A stretch of 64,000 nt of DNA, from positions 32,626,807-32,690,806 of the forward strand of contig NW_022145610.1 of the NCBI RefSeq assembly GCF_000002235.5, written 5' to 3'. Below the pieces are notes generated by a model. The model had not been told where the DNA came from. It worked only from the letters and a program-made list of their open reading frames with translations, and did not search any database. Below are positions 35,416 to 47,512 of the stretch, one piece after another. A program made the translations under genes and the position numbers. Source of the DNA: Strongylocentrotus purpuratus. Lineage: Eukaryota > Echinodermata > Echinoidea > Camarodonta > Strongylocentrotidae. The first letter of the stretch is position 1. Every line of letters starts with the position of its first letter.

Positions 35416-36422
35416 TCAAGTGACGTACTTTGTTTAGGAAAAAAATTACCAAGGACATTTCCTGGATTAGTTATTCTGGTTGTCATTAATGCCGATGGCT
35501 CGGTGACGCGCCGCCTGTTGAGTGAACCTCAACAACCAGACAACGGCCAAGGACTACGACTACCTTCAAAGACAGACATTATCTACATGTACATAGGACA
35601 TAGGACCAGGGATATGAAAACACCTCCCTGATAGGACATAGGACATTCCCCCAAACAAGTCCCTGCCTATTAGCCACATCTATATGGATCATGTTATGAT
35701 CCCAGCATAATTCCATACTCAATCTCGTCCTCTTTTCCCTTTTGAACGAATGATAAATAATCCATCTACATTGCTTTTAAGCTTAATTGAATGATCCGAG
35801 ATACTGAAAAATGAAACTGACAGAATAGCGCTTATACATTTCGAGGCTAATCTGATAAAGCAATGAACGCATGAACTATTGACTAGCACGCAAACATTAT
35901 ATAGGCAGACTGCTCTTGGTCTCGTCATAAAATATTAAAAAACTTCCATCGTTGCTTAGTTACAGAATTCAGCTTCTCTACATTTCGTGCTCGTATAAAC
36001 AGGCGAGGCTTTCTCTCCCCAAGCATATTAAAGAATGAGTTGGTTATATTCCATCCACAATCACTCACAACATGAGCTGACGAAAGAAACATGTGTTTAA
36101 AGGTCCAAAATCTAGGAGAAGAAAATAGATAATATCTATTCAAGCTGACATCCTTCTGAAGATTAAGCTTTACAAAGTTTGTTTTGAAACGCGTGAATAT
36201 TGAAATGTAAACTGGGTTTGGACTTTAAAAAGGGGCATATTTTCTGAAGGAGGGAAACAGTATCCTCCTTTTATGAAAGGTCACTTTCAAAATAATCATT
36301 ATTCGTTTGTCTATTCAAATAAAATCCAAACTCTCCTCTTTGTTTTTGACACCAAATAAAATTATTCATGATACCATGAAACTTGAAGAAATATATTGGA
36401 GAAGCAATACTTCAATCGTTAC
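35416..36422. other. No gene seen
   Basis: Contains a small inverted pair (TGTTGAG...CTCAACA) near 35517-35533 and repeated ATAGGACATAGGAC words near 35592-35645. Otherwise unique AT-rich DNA. Confidence 0.45.
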
Positions 36423-36424
36423 TT

Positions 36425-36772
36425 AGTGGGAGTGTCGTGGTCGAGTGGTTTAAGGCGCTTGACTTGAGATGCGAAGGTCGAGGGTTCGAATCCCGACACG
36501 GCACTAATATCCTTTGGCAAGATATTAACCTGCACTTGCTACTCTCCACCCAGGTGTTAAATGGGTAGGATGCGACCGTCATTGTTGGTCAAACAGCTTG
36601 TGAGCGTCAAGTAACGCCCGGCTGGAATGCTCCCCAGGGAGTGGAGATTGTGCACACAGTGTGTGCGGGCAAGCACTGAATCCAATGACCGGGGTAATAG
36701 TATATATTTGTAAAGCGCTTAGAGACATTTGTATTAAGCGCTATATAAAAATTAAATATTATTATTATTATT
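36425..36772 (+). mobile_element. tRNA-derived SINE, full-length copy
   Basis: This is the best copy of the main SINE. The head resembles a Leu/Ser tRNA, with A box TGGTCGAGTGGTTTAAGG (from 36438) and B box GGGTTCGAATCC (36482-36493), so it should have an internal RNA polymerase III promoter. The body has TAATATCCTTTGGCAAG, CTCTCCACCCAGG, TGTGCACACAGTGTGTGCGG and GACCGGGGTAATA. The tail is TAAAGCGCTTAGAGACATTT, GCGCTATATAAA and (ATT)n. The 60-codon open frame inside is a by-product. Confidence 0.92.
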
Positions 36773-38902
36773 ACTGAACCTGGCTAAAATTAATAATGTT
36801 TATGTTGGACTCTTATCCAGGCCAAAAGTAGTCATAAATGAAAGAGGTTGCCACTTAAGATGCACACATCCACCCTCATACTAAACTCAAGATGTCAATT
36901 TATCACACAGGAAAGGAGATACAAGCCTTCCAAATGCAGACAGGTTGGTGTTTGTACATACTTGACTTACGGTGCAACCGTGCAGACTTGATTTATTGCT
37001 CTTACCGGGGGAGAACTCTAAGGAAAACACGGGGATAAATCTGCCTGATATATCCATATTCATCCAACACCCATCTGAAATTGCCTTTAGATATTTTGCT
37101 TGCTTTCCGTAAATCATTCATGAAACACGAGAGGCAATGAGGCGAAAGGAAAGAAACATAATTCCCCGGTTGCTAAGGAATGGCAAAGGGTGCAGGTCTG
37201 GAGAAAAAAAAAATCATAACTCGCAATCAATAAATTGTGCTTAATAACCTTTACAAATGACATGGTGATGTGTATAAACCATAAAATATATTCAGTAAAT
37301 GTGTACGATATAGAGTGTTTCTTGAAAGAGGTATAGCTATGAAATATTGCTCTGATTTGCCATCTTACGAAATGCGGCAAGCTCATGCGTCACGTATTTG
37401 CAGAAAGCCTTGCGGCGACCATTTTAGACATCTTGATTGCATAAGGGATTTGGGTTACATTAAACCGCATGATTTACGCTTTTGTACAGGTAATCCTATA
37501 AGGCCAACAGGGGAAAAATATTGATGGAATTTAACCGCCCCAAACGCTGCATTTAATGGGCTATTTAATTTAAAATGAAAATACCAAAACTCTCTCATAT
37601 CAGACACGTGTTACTTCTTTCCAGAACTAGTTTCCTGCTCTTAAAATAGTGACTTTTCACGTTACATATCTAATGACGAGTATATTGACACCATTGGGAA
37701 TAACTTTCCAATCTGATGACAGATATCAGAAAGCAAATGTTTTCATTGAATACGAATATTACAGTGATTTACTTACCACTAATTACAATACTCAATGTAC
37801 AGATTACTTCTCATTAATTCTACATAATCTAACTGATTTGATTTTCTTGATAACATCAATAATATTGATACGCGCCAGCACCAATAAAGTTATAATTTTG
37901 TTAATCTAATATTGTGTGGAGCACCATTTTGACTCCAAGGAAGGAAATCATAAACAACCCGCCTCCAAATAATTGTTTCTTGAGCCAAAACTATCTCAGA
38001 AAATTTCGGATTCATTCAGCATGAGGAAAATTACCGTATCAATACATCAGTAAATAAATGGCAAATCTAATTTGAACCATGTTTTAAATTTGTTTAGACT
38101 TTACAAATTCCGATTGGGCTTCAAAGCAGATCAAGGCAAGATTAATGTAATCGTGAAATTGATATAATCACGATTCATGTAATCGTGAAATTGTGAGAAT
38201 TACTTCTTTCAAAGAGCGTGCACGCAAAGAAATGAGGTTTGAGAAAGACATAAAGAGATAAAGAGAAAGAGGAAAAGAGGGATGAAACAACCGATGAAAG
38301 ACATGTGAGAAAGGGGGGGGCAAGGTGGTCTTATGAAATAAATAAGAAGAAATAGGTTAGAGAAAAGGAGTCGGATATAATATAGAGAGCGATAAACAGA
38401 GATAGAGAACAAAATAGAGAGAAGAAAAGGATGGAAAGGAGGTTGGGTTGAGAAAAAGGGAGGTCATCTAAGTCGCTAATGGAACAAATAAGCTTTTAAC
38501 CGGTTTTCAACTTGTACAAAGTAAAACAAAACTAATTTTTCGATTTTAGAGATTTATAAAGATAACACATTTCCGTTATAATCTATCTTGGCACATATTT
38601 CAGGAAATTCAAATTCACCCACGCTTCCCAGCAAATTTTTTTTTTTTTATCAACGCCTCGTTTTGTTTTTACAATTTCTAAACTGCACTAATCTCACGCA
38701 CATAACCAAAAGTAATGGCAAAAATCATATAACGTCTAATCCCAGGGGGATATAATCTTATGAGGTTTATATCTTTTTCAAATCACAATATTTGTCTCTC
38801 CTTTGACACTTTTTCTTAAGCCTTCATCAGGAGTGGCTCTAATCACTCCTTTGATATCTACCGAAGATTAAACCTACATTTCCCTTTCACCAATGCACGC
38901 AT
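36773..38902. other. No gene seen
   Basis: AT-rich DNA. ATGTAATCGTGAAATTG-type words form a small inverted/direct repeat near 38143-38194, and a purine-rich patch spans 38215-38460. A frame at 37315-37524 has several Cys and His but no recognised zinc-finger spacing. Confidence 0.45.
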
Positions 38903-38914
38903 TGCGCATGCGCG
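38903..38914. promoter_or_regulatory. NRF1-type binding site in a CpG-rich patch
   Basis: TGCGCATGCGCG fits the palindromic NRF1 consensus YGCGCAYGCGCR at every position. It sits in a locally CpG-rich stretch (38890-39110), unusual for this AT-rich window, about 430 bp upstream of a candidate first exon. Such sites are common near CpG-type animal promoters. Confidence 0.45.
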
Positions 38915-39339
38915 ATCTTTACCGGTGCACGTTCTGGTCCCTTGCACGACGACTGTTGCATTTTCTATCACCAGGCTTCGCGCCAAAATGTGATCGTCTC
39001 CATTCTCTTGCAAGTAGCGCTGGGGAAAAGAGTGGGCAGAGCGGTTGCTCTCTGATTGTATGATTCCAGCGTTGATCGTGGTCGATCTTGGAAGGACGCG
39101 CACAATTTTAAGAATATTTTTACTTTAAGTTGGCACCAAATGTGACCAAAGTTATTGAAGGACCCCGCCATAATGGAAACTAATGAATCTAAGAGGAAAT
39201 TTTGAGATGCTTTGATTAATGCTTTAAAGTCGTTTGCATTTTGTGGTAGCAATTTGACATCTTGTTTAGAATTTTGTGCGGTGATCCTATTTCTGACGAT
39301 ATATCGCCAACTCGATGCCAATAGGTGAACTCTAACAAA

Positions 39340-39409
39340 ATGGAATTCGACATCACTTGTGTCTATCACATCCTCGTATTCTTTACTTGGGTTATGGAGA
39401 CAAATATTG
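39340..39409 (+). CDS. Candidate first coding exon (signal-peptide-like)
   Basis: ATG at 39340 lies in a strong start context (AACAAAATGG: A at -3, G at +4). It opens 23 codons plus one base, ending at a perfect GTGAGT donor (39410-39415), so the intron would be phase 1. The peptide has a short acidic start and then a hydrophobic core (VYHILVFFTWVM). This resembles a secretion signal, although the usual basic residues are missing. Phase-1 introns after signal exons are common in secreted and membrane proteins. The CpG-rich patch and NRF1-type site lie upstream. No second exon was recognised downstream, and a minus-strand frame of 133 codons (38968-39369) overlaps, so this is only a candidate. 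Confidence 0.35.
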
Positions 39410-39991
39410 GTGAGTATGCATTACTTGATTGAAAGTTGGCTGAATCATGCCTTCATTTCCCCCCAATAATAATGAAACGCTGATCTACTAAGGGAATAAA
39501 ATAAAGCAAACATCATATTGATTTACTATGAGCTACTAAAATAAATAATTGGCCACGAAATAGCAAATATAAAACGGACGGTATTTGATCAAGTTACAAA
39601 TATATGTGTTGGTTATATATATTTGCCACAGCTGACTAATAATTGCAGCGAGTTGTTGATATTAGTATTGAGTATATTTCGCACTTTGTCAACCCTTGAA
39701 AGGTGCTGCAGAAGTCATTATTCCCATGGATGTTCTAAGTAAAGGGGATAGTTCCTACCATCAAACCAATATACAATGTAATCGGAGGCTCTACTTGTTT
39801 ATAAGTTTATCTGCTTGACTAATTGATGTTTCATCCGGTTTGCACATAACTATTTAGAATGAATACTATGTGACAAGCAGATTACCCAGTGTGGTATAAG
39901 AATGATCATCGTTAACGAAACATAACCATCCTCATTTTGGATAATTCATGGTAAGGATTTGTACCGCAGACTCCTGAAGTGTCATCTGCTC
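39410..39991. other. Possible intron; no feature seen
   Basis: AT-rich, no element ends. It would be the start of an intron if the exon at 39340 is real. Confidence 0.3.
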
Positions 39992-39993
39992 TA

Positions 39994-40318
39994 AGCAGGG
40001 CTCCCACTTAGCCGAGTTGGAACCTCGAGTTGTGGCGAGCTGGCGCGATCTTATGGCAAGCCGTTTTATTATTAATTGATATCAATAAATAAATTCTTGT
40101 TATCAAGAAATTACTTTATGTTGTAAAGCAATGGTAACTCTTGATATCAAGAATTCGATTTCGTGATATCAGGAATTTGATTTCGTGATATCAGGAATTT
40201 GATTTCGTGATATCAAGACTTGAATTCGTGATGTTTTAATGATAAAACTGCTTGCCATTATGATCGCGCCAGCTCGCCACAACTCGAGTCTCCAACTCGG
40301 CTAAGTGGGAGCCCTGCT
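39994..40318. mobile_element. TA-flanked MITE with internal tandem repeats, 325 bp
   Basis: The arms are about 75 bp and almost perfectly inverted. They start AGCAGGGCTCCCACTTAG and include CTCGAGTTGTGGCGAGCTGG and CGCGATC. TA flanks both ends (39992-39993, 40319-40320), as in Tc1/mariner-type elements. The centre carries about four 22-bp units of the type GATTTCGTGATATCAGGAAT (about 40137-40233). Confidence 0.85.
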
Positions 40319-40380
40319 TAACGGTCGAGAATACTAACTCTCTTTTGTTGTGTTTGTATCGGCTCAGGTGATTGATATTA

Positions 40381-40541
40381 GGGACTTTTAGATTTACACG
40401 ACGAGAACGTGGACCGCCACGTGTGACATCCTTTTAAGGTAATGTGACGTCCTTTTAAGGCACTGCCGGGAACTGCCCAGTGCTTTAACACAATGTCACA
40501 CGCGGCAGTCCACGTTCTCGTCGTGTAAATCTAAAAGTCCC
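40381..40541. mobile_element. TA-flanked MITE, 161 bp
   Basis: Arms start GGGACTTTTAGATTTACACG and continue through ACGAGAACGTGGAC and CCACGTGTGACAT (left) or its near-perfect inverse (right). TA lies on both sides (40379-40380, 40542-40543). TGTGACATCCTTTTAAGG and TGTGACGTCCTTTTAAGG form a direct pair in the centre. Only about 60 bp separates it from the MITE at 39994. Confidence 0.85.
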
Positions 40542-40887
40542 TATTACCACGATCGTAAAGACAGTCGCAAAAATCATTATTAGTCTTAAGAAATTCCGAT
40601 AGTCAGGCTGTCCATCACCTAACACGATTTCTATGGGATACACCATTTGACGTTGAAATCGGCCTTTAGATCAGTTGTCTAAAGTCTTTGTGACGATGTT
40701 CATGATGAGTCCTAAATGTATATAGACAGGAGTAGATCACACTGCTGAGGGCGTAGTAAATGGAAGGGAAAGGTGTCGATTAGATTGGGTTGGATTGCAG
40801 AGAATCACAAACGGAAATATACTTATCGAGTTCTTACATTAATTCCTGAATAGCTTCGCCCAGAGTCGACCTTTTACTCCCCTTACC

Positions 40888-40889
<2 letters not shown>

Positions 40890-40953
<64 letters not shown>

Positions 40954-40961
40954 TTCTCTCC
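40890..40961. repeat. (CT)n microsatellite
   Basis: CT repeats with single C or T interruptions over 72 bp. Confidence 0.95.
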
Positions 40962-43324
40962 CTGTCTTGGTTCCTGGCATAGGAAATAATGGCATCGATT
41001 TTCTATCAATGTCTCATTTTCTGATTGCTGTAGTTGGTTTCCCCTAACCGTAAAGGAGAAACGAGGCCCCGAGGGGGTAAGAAGACTGGGAAAAGGGGTG
41101 CATGGTGTAGGGATTCATCTCCTCATCTTATATCCTGTGACTCTGTTAATGGAGTCTGGCTCTAATCGAGCAGCTGGCGGGTACTGCATCGGGGTCGTTA
41201 CGGCCCACTCGAGAGGAAATGACTTGACAGTGGTTGACGGGGAAGGAATCCGAAGAGTGATCAGCGTAAAAGAGGAGAAAGGGAAAGCATAAAAAGAAGA
41301 TTGAATAGTCAGTCAGGAGAACTGGATACTGTCATATGGTTACGTAGTGCTTCCTTTAAGATCGAAAAGATCGAAAGGACACAGGTCGTAATATCCGATT
41401 TCTTGCTAAATTCGCTCTTGAGGAAGGACAGGGGTGTCTACTTCTGGACCTGCATGGGTGTGGGTTTTTGGTTGTGGGTGCGTGTGTGGTGTATGGCTGA
41501 GTGCGTGAAGTCGTATCATGACCACTGCGAATGCGATTGTTTTCGTTGACGCTTTTTTTGTGGCTTGTCTTTATGTCTGGTACATAGTTTCAACCATATT
41601 GGAAACAATTTAATTCACAAACATTACCACAATACCCGGACACAATGATCAAAAGTATTGTTATCATTATTAGTAGTAGTTGTAGTATTATTATCTTCAT
41701 TACCAAGTACCATTTTTAAATTAATTAAGGACTCTTTCTATTTGAATCTGTTGCCGTCTTAAATTTGGAACCTCAATCGGGAAAAATTCACATTTAAAAT
41801 TAATTATTAAGTTCCAATTTTTTATCAACAGTTTTCACTATTAAGTAGTCATTGTTAGTTCGAAAGGTTTGCGATGGTGCTTAAGTTTGGTAGGCGCTGC
41901 TATACTCTTTTTTATCGCGTGTATAAATAGCCAACGAATATGAAACCATTCCGTGAGCAAATCAATTTCAACAACTAAACATTTTCTCTAACTTTATTAC
42001 ACACTTCATTATCATGGATATTACCAATAAGAAAAATTTAGCTTGGGGCATGAAACCGCTTTGTTTTGGGGTCTTATCTTAACGTCTCGTGTTATTTCAC
42101 ACCAAGTTATAATTTAATTCAACAGTTTAAAATGCAACTATATATTTCCCTTGCCCTAGGGAAATATTAAAATCTGATACACGATGGAAAAAAGAGAGAA
42201 AATAATCATTTCTTGAGATGAAACATAGCTGATATGGGTTAGATTACTCCGAATTAGTACAATTTTAAAACGAAACAAAGCTCTATTAACACTTGATAAG
42301 TAGGAAGAGTTTTACAAACAATGATCTCTAATTCCCTTGGGTATTCTCCAGGCAATTGTTACCTTAATTTTCCGTATATTCCTTTGGACATATATAGACC
42401 TTAACGATCACGGTTACAGCGTCGTGTGTGAAATCTTTTTTCTTTGCCTGGAGTAAAGTCTGATCGAATGAATGAATCAGATATTCACATGTTATACAAT
42501 GCGAGACACGACACTACAATGTATTCATTTATCCTAGTCTTTTCCATTTATCCAAACCCCACCTTTACCATGAATACATCTGATCCCATACCCATCGTAC
42601 TGTCAAAGACTGTCACGGTTGTCCGAGTTACCGACTTAATTTCTTAATGGTTGCCAGAAACATAATTATGTCCATTTTATAACCGAACTCTTGTCAAAAT
42701 ATTCATATTATAAATTACATACCGTGAGGAGGCAATACTTTTAAAAGTTGAATATTTAAAACCAAATCAGGGAAAATGTAGATTAGCTCCTTGGCAACTA
42801 CAGAGGAGTGAGGAAAAGTGGCTTTTCTGGACAACTTGAACGCAAGTAACCTTCCACCAAGTTGTTCTATTTTTCATTCACGTGCTAATATTTTAAAGCA
42901 GCTGACCGAGATATACATTTGAAGTTCATTAAAATAATCACACTTTTAACAATATGTACGTTACTCCAGTAATTTGTAATAATCTTGCTAAGAAAAAATT
43001 GAATTCACATGCATTGACATGATTTTAATAAATATTAGGTCAAATTATTCAAGTTAATCCCAAATGCGCTGTACCTAACAGAGAAGCGGGCAGCGTGTGC
43101 CCAAAATATGGGACAATCTGGGACACCTACTGTCCTCCGAAAACGTCACTCTCTCTAGCTCCCAAATTCGTACATCAAAGATAGCGGGAAATTTTACATT
43201 GTCACACCAAGGAAAACATTATGAAGGCTGATGTGCGGTTTAATAAGAAGCGATCTCTGTAGACCCAATGAAGGAACCAGGGAGATTGTGAGGAGGTTAG
43301 GGAAGAAGGTATCACGGAAAAGAT
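40962..43324. other. No gene seen
   Basis: AT-rich DNA with a short ATT/AGT-like patch at 41655-41695. Frames at 41098-41549 are unrecognised and lack splice-site support. Confidence 0.45.
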
Positions 43325-43530
43325 GATTCAGTCACTTGACTCTAAATCCAATTGTTGAATGTTCGAAACCTAGCCCGGCAATAACGTCCATTGGCAGGAA
43401 TTCACAATTGCCACTCCCCAGCGAGGTCGTAAATGGGTACCCGGTCAGATGCGAAATTTATTGCAGTTTGCTCAGCATTGTGATCGTCTGTAGAATGGCG
43501 ACTGACTAGAATGAATGATCCCGTGGGAGT
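43325..43530 (+). mobile_element. tRNA-derived SINE, old tailless copy
   Basis: The sequence TCACTTGACTCTAAATCC and a B-box-like GTTCGAAACC are followed by AGCCCGGCA, GTCCATTGGCAGGAATTC, CACTCCCCAGCGAGG and AAATGGGTACCCGGT. The order and spacing match the next copy at 43539. The match fades near 43530, with no tail, so a second SINE appears to follow almost directly. Confidence 0.65.
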
Positions 43531-43538
43531 TGAAAATG

Positions 43539-44592
43539 TGGAGGTGTCGTGGTATAGTGTTTCATTCACTTGACTCGCAATCCAAGGGTTAAGGGTTCAA
43601 ATCCCAGCCCGGCATGCACTCTCGTCATTTGGCACGACATTAATCCACATTAGCCACTCTCCAGTAAGATTATAAATGGATAACCCGGTAGGGTGCAAAA
43701 GCCTTTTTAGTATGCTCAGTAATGTGAGTGTCTGTAAATTGGCGCCTGGCTGGAATGCTCCCCAGAAAGTGGAGAATGTATGTGCATATAATTATTGTTT
43801 GCAGGCAAGCCTGTATCCGCTGACCAGGGTAATAATATTTATGTTAAGCGCTTATGCCTGGATTACATTTGGCCTGTGATTAGTTTACGGAGCCCGTATC
43901 CTGCTCGTATCCCCTTTTCCGTGCGGCCTCTGTGCGGTGGCAGGAGGCGGCCGTGAGATTTTCGTACGGATTCACGGGCTCCGCAGCCTTTACGATTTTG
44001 TTCGCGAGAAGTTAAACAAATTTGAAAAAATCGTAAGCCCGTAGCCCGTATACATGTCGTAGGTGGAATTGCACAATCCCCGCACGGGCATCGCCCGGAG
44101 GCCTCGCACTGATTGTGCAGCAAACGTACGATTTTTCGGTGAACATGGGGGCAAAGAAAATCGTACGGAGATTGTAGACTCATGGGGCATTCGCACGGCA
44201 ATTGCACAGCTATAGCAAGGTTGCTGTACGGTCACCGCGCGTTCTCCTCGCAACCTTTGCACGGAAGCTGCACGGGCTCCGTATGATTTCCGTGCGGAGG
44301 CTGCGGAGACTGCACGGCTACTGCATGCAAATTGCACGATTTCCGTACAATCTCCGAGCAGCCTCTGTACGGATTTGCCCCGGCCTGCCCCCGAAGGGCC
44401 AATACAATAAATGGCACGATGCTCGTTGATAATGTAAACACAAACATCGTAGCCCGTAGCCTCCTACGATGTCTATGAAAAATCGTAGACTAATTTATCG
44501 TACGGCGCCCGGGGCAAATGTAATCCAGGCATTAACGACATCGTCGATTTATTAGGCGTTATATAAACCCAGAATGTTATTACCATTATTAT
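43539..44592 (+). mobile_element. tRNA-derived SINE split by a Harbinger-like MITE
   Basis: The head (GGTGTCGTGGTATAGTG, B box GGGTTCAAATCCC), body (ATTTGGCACGACATTAATCC, GGCTGGAATGCTCCCC, GACCAGGGTAATA) and tail start (TTAAGCGCTTA) run to 43854. After the insertion at 43855-44531 plus a TTA duplication, the tail resumes with ACGACATCG, TTAGGCGTTATATAAA and an ATT-like end. Removing the insert restores the family consensus exactly in register. Confidence 0.88.
43855..44531. mobile_element. Harbinger-like MITE inserted in a SINE, 677 bp
   Basis: Terminal inverted repeats are TGCCTGGATTACATTTG at both ends (17 bp identical, a few more similar). The 3-bp duplication TTA (43852-43854, 44532-44534) is typical of PIF/Harbinger elements. 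The interior is GC- and CpG-rich against AT-rich surroundings. It is packed with short related words on both strands (CGTACGG, GCACGG, TTGCACG, ATCGTACG), which accounts for the open frames in several registers. No transposase is present. Confidence 0.85.
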
Positions 44593-45360
44593 AAACACGA
44601 ACAGATTATGGGATAATTCAGGGATAGGACAAAATTGCTTAAGGCTCTTTCTTTATGTCTGGCTACCGCGTCGTGGCCGTGTCCTATATGGAAAACACAG
44701 ATTCCAGGGAATCATATTAATCTCAAATCTGACGAACGGCAAGACACAAGCCTATCCATGGACGGATCACTAGGACGTGATCTGGCTTTTCAAGTTTCAC
44801 CGGGGGCTTACGTCACACACAAACACAATATTGAATTACAGTCTTCATCCGGGCGATTCTGAGACCCTAGACTCACAGACACCAAATTGAAATGATCCAT
44901 GACAATGATGTCGTTATCAGCGGTATTTCTTGATAAAATACTTCTCCGTTGTGCTATAGTTTTGATATTCCTGCATTCACATGCAGTGCTATTTTGACCT
45001 TCATCTTGGCTTTGGAAGTGTTGATACGTATTATACAATCTTTACAGTGCATTTTGCATTCACTTATTTGGCCTTATCATTGTCACATGGCACGTCAAAA
45101 TCAGGTCATTCGCTGACGCAGTACTCCGTCAGCAAAAGGACGCCTCGTGTGCAAAGCGCATTGAAGATAGTGGGCCCAGCCAGTAGGAGTTCAAGGGTGC
45201 GCCCAAGAGGGTTCATAAAGATGCACTCTTTTCTTTAAGCGTACGTCTTTTAAAGCATTTCTCAACTTAAAAATTTTACAATGTAAATCGTAACTTTTAG
45301 TGATGAAAAAGAAAATCCTCCGCTCCCCCTTTCCTTGTTGCCCTGTCTGTCTTTATTTAC
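44593..45360. other. No gene seen
   Basis: Unique-looking DNA. Short frames at 44635-44862 and 44981-45238 have no recognised motif. Confidence 0.4.
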
Positions 45361-45388
45361 CCTCTCTCCCTCTCTCTCTCTCTCACTC

Positions 45389-45449
<61 letters not shown>
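45361..45449. repeat. (CT)n microsatellite
   Basis: About 44 CT units with a few A and C interruptions. Confidence 0.95.
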
Positions 45450-45452
<3 letters not shown>

Positions 45453-46171
45453 TTTCTTCTTAAACAAACCATTTTCCTCTGCCCATCACAGACATTGGTA
45501 TTTCTGCGAGGATTCTGCGCCTATCCAGGCATGGGCCCGAATTATTCATATATTATTTTACAGGTAATACAGAGTGTTGGTCAAGGACAAGGAAAATCTC
45601 CGTTCAAAATAGTGGAATCCACCCTCTAAACAGTCATTCAACCACAACTAGGAGTGAATTCCACTGCTAGAGAAAGAGAGGGAGAGAGAGAGAGAGAGAG
45701 AGAGAGATTTCAAGAGGATAAAACAACACTATCAGATGAAATATTGAGGTATTAACAATACAATATGTCAATATCAAAAACTTCTGAAGCTTAAGCGTGT
45801 CCATGCACATGCTCTAGACGTCTGTCGTTTGCACATGTGCAAGTAAAAATATTGGAACAACCCCAGTGAAACAGATTTTATCGATCAGCCAAGCCAATAT
45901 TGATTATCAAATAAAAACATTTACTTTCAATTTACAGGTGAAATCAATCAGGAGGCGAGGTAAAGATGTAAAATATAACATCTGTTAGCATGGCGCGAAT
46001 TGAATTTAAAAACAGGGGAAAGGGGACTACACTGGTCTGACGTTAATTTAAGATGGGGAGGCAGACTGGGGAATGGGGAGGGTCTGAATGTGTATTTGCG
46101 TTTTTTTTTCCCTTTTTAGCAGTACAGGGGCATTTATTTTCCGTCGCCATTTCTTTCTGCCCGTTCTCTTT

Positions 46172-46174
46172 CGT

Positions 46175-46205
<31 letters not shown>

Positions 46206-47285
46206 CTCTCTTTCACTGTCACTCTCTCTTTCTCTTTCTCTCTTTCTCTCTCTCTCTCTTTCTCTCTCACTCTCTCTCTCTCTCTCTTCATTTTTCTCTT
46301 CGTGATGATGCCATTCGATAGGGGAGTGTGGAAGTGTCCTCCATGCTTCAATTGCATTATCCAAAAGAGAATATTGAGGTTCCTTCATTACAAGCTGTTC
46401 AATTAAAGACATAGAGGTTTATTTTCATCAGCTTCTGAGAACATTTGAGCAGCATGTTTCTGCCGTATCGATATATGCATTTATCCGTTCGCTTCTGTTC
46501 CCTTGTGGAAAAAAAAATTAAAAATATTTATCTATTCCATGAATTTCACAGATTTGCTCATTCACCTCATTGTTGCCATTATTTATACCAATCATTTAAA
46601 AACAATCTAGTCCGTGTACTTTGCTTAGAGATCTTACTCATGAAGAGACTCATGGAGAGAACAATCTTCCTACATCAACTTTTCCCACAAACACCTACAA
46701 ACACGCACGCGCACCCACTGATGCACACACACAATACACGCACACACACGCTCTTTTTTCTCCCCCTCTCTCTCTCTCTCTCTCTCTCATTCTCTCTCCC
46801 TCTCTCTCACGTGTTTCCTTTCCTATTTTTGTGTTCTATATCTTCAAGGTCTTTCTTTCATCTGAAGCCTTGATAATCCTTTTTGTTCTCATGCTGCTCC
46901 TCCCCCACCCATCTCTCTCTCTCTCTCTCTCTCTCTCCATCCTTTTCAACCCTATCTCATACTTCTTCACAGGTTTGTTTTCTCTCATGATCTGAAGATC
47001 TTCCTCTCAGCTTGCCCGTTCCCCTCATTTCATTCCATTCATTCCATTTCTTCAAGGCCCTGTTCTCAGGCCTACATCTTAGTAACGCTTGTCATTCTCA
47101 TGCTGCCCGCCCCTCCCCCTTCTCTCTTCCTATCCCTATCTCTCTATCCCTCTCTCTTTCTCTATCTCTTGTCCTCTTTTCTTCGATTTCTATTTCTCAA
47201 TGCCACTTTTTAGCTGTTGGCCTACAATCGCTTATTTCTCTCCCACCCCCCTCTCTCTCTCTTTCTCTATCATTGTCCCTTGCCT
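46172..47285. repeat. Cluster of (CT)n and (CA)n tracts
   Basis: CT-rich tracts lie at 46172-46287, 46761-46809, 46911-46937, 47131-47170 and 47245-47275, with a CA-rich tract at 46697-46750. All pyrimidine is on the plus strand, giving strong strand asymmetry for over 1 kb. Frames up to 207 codons through here are by-products. Confidence 0.9.
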
Positions 47286-47512
47286 CTCTAGTGGCATTTC
47301 GTCAATACCCCCTGTACACACGGTCATTGTTTGCCAGCTTCAATTTTATTCCAGTCTGAACCCATTGCCACGTGCACTTTTCTGTGATTATTATCGGCAA
47401 GTTAATATCGATCTCGTATTCTCTTATTTATTCCTTTTCAACCATTTTGTTGTATGGTATGTATATATAAATCCCATTTCTCTTTCCGTCTGTGTGTCTG
47501 TCTCTTTAGTTT

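Noticed and set aside
36425-36500. Functional tRNA gene
   Set aside because: A and B boxes are good, but the segment continues into the SINE body and tail, and acceptor and anticodon stems do not pair convincingly.
38968-39369. 133-codon minus-strand gene
   Set aside because: No recognised motif; it overlaps a CpG-rich patch, where long chance frames are expected.
40137-40233. CRISPR-like array
   Set aside because: The 22-bp units are contiguous with no unique spacers and lie in the loop of a foldback MITE in animal DNA.
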